A DNA stretch of 64,000 nt from Cricetomys ansorgei (taxonomy: Eukaryota > Chordata > Mammalia > Rodentia > Nesomyidae): NCBI GenBank assembly GCA_026225945.1, contig JAMJFZ010001797.1:484001-548000 (forward strand). The letters are read 5' to 3'. Both the position numbers and the translations under genes were made by a program. Every line of letters begins with the position of its first letter. Position 1 is the first letter of the stretch. Of this stretch, positions 56,453 to 64,000 are shown piece by piece. The notes under the pieces were generated by a model. The model made no database searches, was not told the DNA's origin, and saw nothing but the letters and a program-made list of their open reading frames with translations.

Positions 56453-58721
56453 GTTTTAGTGTAGTTAGAGGCAAAAGAGAAACAACTCCAGTTGTTCTTG
56501 AGCGATGGACTTTCACAGCATTTTAGGCTATTGCAAACAGCTCCGTTTTGAATACACAAAACCCTCCTTGTACTGCTGGGTGTGCATATTCAGATATGTG
56601 GGTATACACGTGCGGCCAGTTCTGAATTGCATTTTTTATACCACGATGCGCTGACATATTTTAGTGACGGTCAGCAGTTTTCTAACTTGTGCCTAAGAAT
56701 TATTGGGAAATGAAAATGCATTTCTATCTAGTTTCCTGGGAATATTTCTACCCAAAATAGAGAAGAAGAAGAAAAAAAAGAAAAAGAAAAAAAAAAATAG
56801 AAGCCCGGAGCGGTACCCTGCTTACCGTAAACACCAGCGATTGTAGATGGTGACTGCCGTTAGAGCAATTAGCTTCTTAGTCCCCGCGAGGTGGGGTCGC
56901 TGTTACCCCACTGCAGGATTTAATTATGACTCCTTCCATCCTGAGGAGAATGAAACGTAGCAGGGGGAGTCTGAAGTGGTTTGGCCAATGTTTTTCCCCT
57001 TAGTGATTCATCATAGGCTTCAAAACACAAGTTTTACTCCCCCCGCCCCCAGTGGCGTCTTGGAATGCCACCTTTGTAGTAAGGGTGAGCATGAACTTGG
57101 AGAAAAGCAAGACCATGCATGGCCCATCCTCCAGGTGAAAGTGCTGATAGGGGCCACATGCGACCAGGCGCAGAATGAGGACGTCTCCTCCTGCCATTAC
57201 CTTTCATGGACAACACACATACACACACACGCCCCCCCACATCCCCATCCCCCACTTTCAGTTTGATTCCATGACTCAACCCCATCACCACACATCAAGA
57301 TGGCTCAGGGGTTCTAGTCAGGGCTTCCAGAAACAACCTTTCTGTCTTGGCAGGGGTGAGGGGGAGGGGACACCACATCTAAGGTGCTAGATCACGTCCT
57401 TTCTGTTGGAGGGTCCCCAGGGCAGAGGGTCGCCACGGCTGCACCTGGCTATGGTCCCATCTCAGCCACAGAAGGCTCTCCCAAGCAAGGGAGCCCAGTG
57501 AAACAGCCAGCCAGTGCCCATCGGCTGCTGGACTGGCCTTTGTCTTTGAGACGGTAGAATTAGAACATGAGAGGTATTCATGTAGTGCTTTGGAAGATTA
57601 GAAGCATGATCCACAGCAGAGAAATAGTTTAAACAGTCAGCACAGTGGTGACAGTGGTAGCTTGTTCCCTGGATATGACAAAGACCCTTTACTTCCTAAG
57701 CATGGGGCCTGTCTCGGAGCATGCCCAAGACCAGAAGAGCCAATGAACAGGGAAGAAACAGCTGGGGTTGCTGTCAGCTTGTCCAAGGACACACATGGAG
57801 GACACGGAGGCAAATGTGGTCTCCGTCCCTTCTGTGGCTCCAGTTGGGCTTCCTGGTCTCAGTGCATCTGACTGTAGCCAACCTCCATGGGTCCTGCCCA
57901 TTCTGGAGACATACACAGTAGATACACATCAAAAGAAACAAGTCTTTGTCCTTTGGCTCTGCATGATACTGGGATGCTGAGCCGGGCATTCCGTAAGAGT
58001 AGCTCGTGCCGTGTCAATTCAACGCACAGTTATTTATTCTTTTAGCAGGCGCAACCTGCAGACGTAAATTCGCTGGCTGCTTAGCTCTCCGAATTAGGAC
58101 CCACCTCCACAGCTGGACCTGCCCACGGCAGGCACTCAGCCATAGAAACTTCGATGTGATTATAGAACGTGGTACGGTATGTTAGGCTGTTGTGGTCAAA
58201 GTGGTAGCGATGTTAGATCTATGTACCCTCATTAGGTAGACTTGAGCTTTGCCCCAATCAGCCTTGACCTTGGACACTTGAACAAATTTCCCCACGGTCC
58301 TGGCTCCGTTTCTCCGACACAGACACCCCTCACGTATGGAGCCCTACTTGAACTGAGTTCTGAGCTCCAGATGGCCAGAGCTGCTGTGCGTCTTCCATAA
58401 TCCTTCTGCCTCCGTGCTGCTACGATCTGGATCTCTCGGCGTGGAAATCTGTGTCAGTCCTCCGCCCCAGGCTGGGACACCACATCCTCCCCTCTGGCCA
58501 CAGACAGAGCTGCCAAACAGCACTAGGTCCTTCATGGAGTCAGGAGGCCCGGCTGGCCTGCCCCCACTCACTTGCGGTGGGCCAGGACGAGGTTCTGGTT
58601 ATGTCCGGATGGGGTTGGGGCTTGGGGTCCGATACTCTGGGATTAGTTGAAGGGGACACAGTGTTCTTCTTCCTGCCCCTCCAGTTTCTGTGTTCCATAT
58701 TTGTGTTGAACTCTAAAGCTT

Positions 58722-58727
58722 ATTAAA
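58722..58727 (+). terminator. Probable MTUS2 poly(A) signal, ATTAAA
   Basis: The common ATTAAA variant, followed about 30-45 nt later by a GT-rich stretch (58,755-58,772) suited to CstF binding. Cleavage is expected near 58,740-58,750. Confidence 0.6.
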
Positions 58728-59024
58728 ATGAACCCGAGGGACTTTCCATGATAGGCGTGTGCTGTGTGTAACTGGAGACATATCTCTTTCGGGTTGGGAT
58801 GCCAGAGACCAAAGCAGCGGTCTGTTTGCACCTTTTACTAGGTGTGCCAGGGTTGGCCGTCACCAGCCTCAGCAAGCCCAAAGTTGTGCATCCACTCCTC
58901 CCCACCCCTTCCCAGCAGGCCATAGCTGGGAACCAAGCTTTCAAATGTACAACCCCAAGCGCTTACTCTTATTCAAACCTCCGCAGTGGTCAAGAGACAC
59001 ATATGCACTTTGTTTTTTTCTTTT

Positions 59025-59172
59025 TGGTTTTTTTGAGACAAGGTTTCTCTGTTGTAACTCTGGCTGTCCTGGAACTCACTCTGTAGACCAGGCTGGCCTC
59101 GAGCTCACAGAGATCCACCTGCCTCTGGCTCCCGAGTGCTGGGATTAAAGGTGTGCGCCACCATTGCCTGGC
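59025..59172 (-). mobile_element. B1-type SINE in the intergenic spacer
   Basis: Antisense, complete, 'tgtagaccaggctggcctcg'; it lies just past the inferred MTUS2 3' end. Confidence 0.92.
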
Positions 59173-60883
59173 GACATTTGCTAATTTTAATCTGAAATTG
59201 GCCTCTCTCCCATCCCACCAGCCTTCCGTTGTGGATTATGGCCAGTTTGAAGAACCCCGCCTGACCCGAGCGTCCCACAGGTACTGGGCATCGCTTGGAG
59301 GTCACAAAGGAGACCCAGCGTTTCCAGTTCCCTGTGTTCATTTTGGTGGAGAGTATTGGGATGGTACAGAGACCACAAACAGTCTGCTCTTGTAAACAGG
59401 GCTGAGTAGCAGCCTGGGTCCTTGTCACCCCAGTCCCATGCTGAAGCCCCTAGGATCCCTGCGGGTCACCCAAGCTCTCCAAATTATTGGCAGAAACCTA
59501 CTGATTAATACATACTTGTAAATACAAGCCCTCAGTTTCTCCTGGGATGTCTTGAGTGTCCCCATATTATAGTAGCCACTGTCCATTGTCCTCATCCCCA
59601 CTCTGTGTGGCAAACAGGGCTGATGTCAGCACCTGCATTTATAAAGGGCTGGGATGGTGACTCGACCCTGGCATGTTCAGGAAAGGAGAGTGACACCAGC
59701 GTGGGAAACTGTGTTCCCTCCCACGGCTGATTCACAATCTCTCTTCACTTTCTCTGCACCAAGGAGCCTTGGTGATCCCAGCTCACTTGTATGGGAGACC
59801 TGTACCGTCTCAAGTAGCAACCCAGACATTGGATGGCACCCTGCCTATGGCTGGCATTGAAGGTCATTCTCAAAGAGGGTGCTGCATTAGTGCATGAACA
59901 ACTGTAGTCTCTCCTGACTTCCTGCGCTCTCATGCAAAGTGCAAGCTCAGGAGCCTGCCCGCTCTGGGGTCTGCATCAACTGTGCATGTGTGCGCACGCC
60001 TGTTTAGACTGTATTTCTAGCCCGGTGCGCAAGCTTAACTCAGTGAAGCAAAAGGGCTCCCTTTAAGCAGGGCGGACAGGCTACAACAGTCATTTCTGAT
60101 CCTCCCCACAGCAGCCTCAGTCTTCCCAGGTCTGTGTCATCGGCAGATGCGTTTGAAAGACAAGGCAGCTTCCCAGGGCTATGGGGTTATATGGTATTTG
60201 ATGCCTAGAATACTGAGCCACAAAGGGGCAGATTTGAGTCACTAGAAGCGTAACCAAACAGGATAAGGGGAGGTTTGCCCTACAGGACATCTTCTAAAAA
60301 TTACTGGCGGTGCCTTTGCGTGCCTTCAAAGACTGCGTGTAGTACCCCGTGTCACCCACTAGATGGCACTAGGAAGCTGCAGGAACAAGGGTCCATATTG
60401 CGCTTCTCCCAATACGCTGACCATTAAGTTGTAGCCTTCTTAAAGGACTTCAGGACCAAGACATACCTGTGCCTATTTTTCAGCTCCAGGAGGCATGGAG
60501 TAGTCTTTGGGTGACTTTTGTGAGATGGGACTGCACCTCCTCCCCCTCCCCGTAAACTGTATCCGACAGCCACTGAGGTGGCCTGCATTCCCCAATACTG
60601 AGCTTCGTGCTTCCACACTGCCCAGGCTCGGGAGTCTGCTTCTCCAGGTGGTTGAGGAACCGCAGCTGTGGGACGTGCACCCTTACAGATTCCTGACACT
60701 CATTTCTGATCCCAGCCATGCCAGGTGCCAGAATAACACCCCTGGATGCTGGCAGCTACACCACCATCGACTGGGAGAACGCAAAGGTTCCAGCCAAGGT
60801 TCCAGCCTCGTTCCAGCCTATGTGTCATTTCTCCGCGCGGGGCCTGGAAGCCTATGCGGCTGAACTTGCCTCCTGTGCTACAC

Positions 60884-60910
60884 ATGAATGAATGAATGGA
60901 TGAATGAGTG
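60884..60910. repeat. GAAT/GGAT simple repeat
   Basis: About six tetranucleotide units with one change. Confidence 0.9.
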
Positions 60911-61376
60911 ATGTGCCCTTCCCTAAGTGCTGGGGAGGGTGAGAGATCAACTGTCCTTAGATAAACTACAATCTTATCCCCAGCCCTTGCTCTGCATAAA
61001 AACTATTTCCTCCAACATGGTGTATGTGGTGGCCAGCGCAGAACTCTGGTGTCGTCTGTGGACTGAGAAGGTTTTTGCCGAAACCCAAGCCCTCTAGTTT
61101 AAGTCCGATGATGGGTGAACTCGGCAGCCCTAAATCCAAGGTGAGTCTGGAGGGATGAGGTAGGGGGTCAGTGAGGATCTAGAAGCACAGGCCTAAAGCC
61201 TTCCCCGGATGGCTTCTAGGAACTCAAGGCCACAGAAGTCACGAGCTGCGGTGCAGCAGAGCGGCGCAGAAAGTACCAAGCAGGCCCTGGACCCTGCAGA
61301 CCGGAACGTGCTCCGGAACCGGCCCAGAGCTGCTACGCACCTGAGATCACACAGTGCGCATGGAAGCCAGACAGGA

Positions 61377-61382
61377 TTTATT
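61377..61382 (-). terminator. Minus-strand AATAAA poly(A) signal, probable SLC7A1 3' end
   Basis: TTTATT on the plus strand. Downstream on the minus strand there is a GU-rich segment (complement of about 61,344-61,352). Cleavage is expected around 61,350-61,367. An A20-type tract lies about 45 nt upstream in the transcript (61,427-61,446). Confidence 0.65.
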
Positions 61383-61539
61383 AGCATTTGCAGAAGCATG
61401 AGACCATGTACCACAAAATAGCTTTGATTTTTTTTTTTTTTTTTTACAACATAGAAGGAGGGGGGTTTGCCAGTGTACAACATTTTCAGCAATGGGGGGA
61501 AACGTAAGTTTCACATTTTCCAAAAAGGTGGTGGATGAC

Positions 61540-61930
61540 ACCTGCACTTGGCCATAAAATAAAATTAAACCACAGGAATCCAGCAGAGACCAGCTTGATT
61601 AGAGTTAGCATCAGTCTTAAGCTAATGTCACCATTATAAGAAACTATAAGAAGACTATTAGAAAAATAGAACCTCAAACAAGCAAAAAATATATATATAC
61701 AATTTACATAATGAAAAACCACACATAACTCTTTTTAATAATGGCTCCATGTTCAGTAGAAGAAAAAAACAATTGTCCTGGAGAAACCACAACTATTCAG
61801 GTTTGAGAATAAACCAACCCTCATTAGTATCATGACCCTCTGTGATCCTTAAGCCCATCGAAGCGGCAAGGCACAAACGAAGCAGGAAACATCTTAAATA
61901 CATATACACACATATATATATTATAATGTC
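61540..61930 (-). promoter_or_regulatory. U/A-rich segments near the SLC7A1 3' end
   Basis: The minus strand has U-rich runs (complement of 61,553-61,570), an AU-alternating run (complement of 61,687-61,700), a second AU-alternating run (complement of 61,909-61,925) and one ATTTA pentamer (61,895-61,899). They lie downstream of the miR-122 matches in the mRNA, the order reported for HuR-dependent relief of CAT-1 repression. HuR binding itself is inferred. Confidence 0.45.
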
Positions 61931-62297
61931 TCAAATGGGAAAGTAAGTCCCAAACTCAAAAAGCTTCTGAAGGAACACAAAGGTAATCCTTGTCCAATAA
62001 ATTAGTCTGTGTCTCCCTAAGCCTTGCTTCCTGGCCCCACTGACATACCAGCTCCCTGAGAACATGTTTGGATATGGTCTCTCATCTCTCCTGGACTTTT
62101 CCATTCGGCACATGGAACAGAACGGTCCAGGAGAGCTCCTTGGTCACTATGTCCCAAGACCCTTGGCCACACCATATCCCCCACTTCAGTGAGCAGTGGG
62201 TAAAAAACAACCAGAGAGAGAGAAAACAGCTGGCAGATTTTTTTTTTTTGCCAGCAACAAAAACTAATCCACCGAGCATCATAACCACATTGGTGGA

Positions 62298-62305
62298 TGG
62301 AGTGT
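62298..62305 (-). promoter_or_regulatory. miR-122 8mer seed match ACACTCCA
   Basis: The minus strand reads ACACTCCA: positions 2-8 plus the favourable A opposite position 1. This is the strongest of the three matches. CAT-1 is a classical miR-122 target in liver (established). Confidence 0.65.
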
Positions 62306-62996
62306 ATCGAGTCGCACCCACACTGTCAGTGAAGCATTTCATGACCCCAGACAAGCTGACGAGACGGACATCTTGCTCTCCCCCAGGACCCTCGCTGCAA
62401 TCTTCTCACAGGACAGCAGATAAGGCTTGAATTATATAAAATAACTACATAACATACATTCAGTTCTGAACCTGAACTCTGTAACAGTCCCATGTGTCAC
62501 GTATTCCCTGTCCAGCGACAGGGCCCAACCAAATGTGGATTCAAACATCTCTTTTCCACCATCTACCGACACCCCAAGAGATGGGGCACCCTGGCATTTA
62601 AGCGCTCTCATTCCTTTTCTTTAAGGAATCCCTTCGTGCGTGGCGCCGGTAGAACAGTTAGCTCTTATTAAAAAGAAATAAGTATCTGTGGGGACATGGG
62701 ACATCAAGTCAGGAAGGATGGGCCCCGGGGAGCCAGGCATGTTGTCACTGCAGGCCAGCAGTGCCCACGACTTGGCCTGCAGGTATTGAGCCCACGGGCC
62801 ATGTCCAGGCTTATCCCAGGAACCCAGTCTCTTACACTGCCGTTCCCAAGCTTCACCCAGTGTTTGATGAATTCCTTTCCAGAGGGAACTGTGAACACTA
62901 GCCAATTTAGAATGTCTATCTGATGCCAGGGGCAAGGTACAAACACCCACTGGTCTACCGGCCCTGTGCATGAGAAGCAGGAGACAGAATCAGGGC

Positions 62997-63002
62997 GGAG
63001 TG
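62997..63002 (-). promoter_or_regulatory. miR-122 6mer seed match CACTCC
   Basis: A weaker match 38 nt downstream in the transcript of the 7mer site, close enough for cooperative action of two sites. A 6mer alone is weak evidence. Confidence 0.35.
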
Positions 63003-63040
63003 GGCTACATATTCCCTTAGCTGTGCCCAATGTGCAGAAG

Positions 63041-63047
63041 GGAGTGT
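63041..63047 (-). promoter_or_regulatory. miR-122 seed match ACACTCC (7mer-m8)
   Basis: The minus strand reads ACACTCC, the complement of miR-122 nucleotides 2-8, inside the inferred SLC7A1 3' UTR. The base after it is C, so it is a 7mer and not an 8mer. Confidence 0.6.
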
Positions 63048-64000
63048 GTCTAACCCTTGGCCACTAGGGGCAGGCGGAGAAGCCTGGTGTGCCCACGGAC
63101 CTGCAGTCACTTCTGACCACCGAGCCTCAGGGAGATGGATGGCACATGGTGTCCAAACCACCTCATCAAAGAGGGGGCTGGATGGCTGTCAGATGGAGCT
63201 AAGAGATGATAGGAAGAGTTTGCCCCTGGAAAACCAAACTGTGAGCAACTGAGAACAGTACAAACCTCGCCATCTTCCAGAAACTATCAGAGATAGGACT
63301 ATACTTTTTCTTTGTTTGCAAAATAAACCCACAAAGGCCTGGCTGTAGGGTGTGGGCAGGGAGGGAGTATGGGCATGGGTGTGTATGCATATGCACGAGG
63401 GCCTAGTGTCTCTCTAGACAGCAGCCTACCCCACCCCCGCCCAGGGCTACCTTCTAGAAGGTGGAGACATCTTGCACCTCACTCCTAAGCAGAGCTCCCT
63501 GGGTATTGGCTTCTTCATGAACTTATATCCAGAAACAGAAAGGGCACACACTCTTGGGAAAATGGGTCTCTCCAGTGTGGCTACTCTATGAGAGATAACC
63601 GAGGCATGGGAACGTGTCTTTAGCGTGTCTAAGTCTGGACTAGGAAGGAAATCCTTGCCAAGCTCTGAAACAGAATGAGACTCTCCTTTGGGCAAGTGGC
63701 TAAAAGATGTGACATTAACTACTGGTCGTTTTGAGGGGTTTTTGTTTGTGTGTGTTGTTCTGGCTTTTGGCTTGTGTGTTTTCCTTTCAGGAGAAAGAAC
63801 TGGGGGTGTAAGAAAAGGCATATTAGAGGCTCACTCCAGGCAACACTATGTGCATCACTGCACCGCTGCGCTCCCCCCCAAACCCCCTGACAACTGTCCA
63901 CTTTTACTAAAAAGCACAGTGGCCCATCAACTCAGTGTGCAAGTGACCCTTGAGTATCTTCTCCGAGGAAGTGGGTATAGGATACCCCCCCAACAGTCGG

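Larger units (their letters stand above)
56240..58745 (+). other. MTUS2: MTUS2 3' UTR (3' end inferred)
   Basis: About 2.5 kb between the stop codon and the first plausible poly(A) signal. It contains an A21 tract at 56,432-56,452, an A/G-rich stretch at about 56,760-56,805 and no clear SINE. I saw no AATAAA on the plus strand between the stop and 61,350. The end coordinate is an inference from the ATTAAA and the GU-rich stretch behind it. Confidence 0.65.
58746..61354. other. Spacer between the convergent MTUS2 and SLC7A1 3' ends
   Basis: About 2.6 kb holding one antisense B1 (59,025-59,172) and a GAAT-type simple repeat (about 60,884-60,910). I see no exon, RNA gene or second poly(A) signal in it; the open frames lack any recognisable protein. 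Confidence 0.6.
61355..64000 (-). other. SLC7A1: Distal 3' UTR of the convergent gene, probably SLC7A1 (CAT-1)
   Basis: No coding exon is visible, and the region is unusually poor in SINEs for this window, as expected of a conserved long 3' UTR. In mammals the gene after MTUS2 is SLC7A1 on the opposite strand, with a 3' UTR of several kilobases. A minus-strand AATAAA, miR-122 seed matches and downstream U/A-rich stretches fit the known post-transcriptional control of CAT-1 mRNA, which encodes the plasma-membrane importer of arginine, lysine and ornithine. The coding part would lie to the right of the window. Identification is by synteny and regulatory sites, not by protein sequence. Confidence 0.72.

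Overview
This window is mammalian nuclear DNA from a muroid rodent. Lineage-specific SINEs of the B1, B2, B3, B4 and ID types are scattered on both strands, together with rodent hAT fossils (URR1-like), rodent L1 3'-end-like repeats, older mammalian MIR, Tigger and L1 relics, and long TG, GA and GATA microsatellites. The tail of the best-preserved B2 copy looks more cricetid (hamster, vole, deer mouse) than mouse, but I hold the species only loosely. No bacterial, viral or organellar gene is present.

The main content is the 3' part of one plus-strand gene that I recognise as MTUS2 (TIP150/CAZIP), a coiled-coil microtubule plus-end protein. Nine coding exons splice in frame from an ATG at 12,923 to a TGA at 56,237-56,239 and encode 348 residues. 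This is the short isoform: a 5' exon of its own (about 12,390-12,976), a GC-rich promoter region and a TATA-like box at 12,359. Exons 2-9 should be shared with the long isoform, whose large N-terminal exons would lie upstream of the window, so 1-12,358 is read as intron of the long form. Intron phases agree at every junction. The 3' UTR probably ends near 58,745, after an ATTAAA at 58,722.

From the right edge down to about 61,355 the minus strand carries the distal 3' UTR of the convergent neighbour, most likely SLC7A1 (CAT-1, cationic amino acid transporter). The call rests on known MTUS2-SLC7A1 tail-to-tail synteny, a minus-strand AATAAA at 61,377-61,382, three miR-122 seed matches (one 8mer, one 7mer, one 6mer), and U/A-rich stretches downstream of them. 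This matches the known miR-122/HuR-controlled CAT-1 3' UTR. The SLC7A1 coding region lies beyond the window.

The introns are ordinary rodent intron plus repeats. The most informative pieces are two solo LTRs with 6-bp target-site duplications (one perfect), a roughly 400-bp TG tract, SINEs lying within 100 bp of the exon 3 acceptor, and a perfect 12-bp hairpin. I found no undescribed multi-gene system. The most useful leads are the lipidation-like N-terminus and in-frame start choice of the short MTUS2 isoform, and the SLC7A1 3' UTR regulatory sites.
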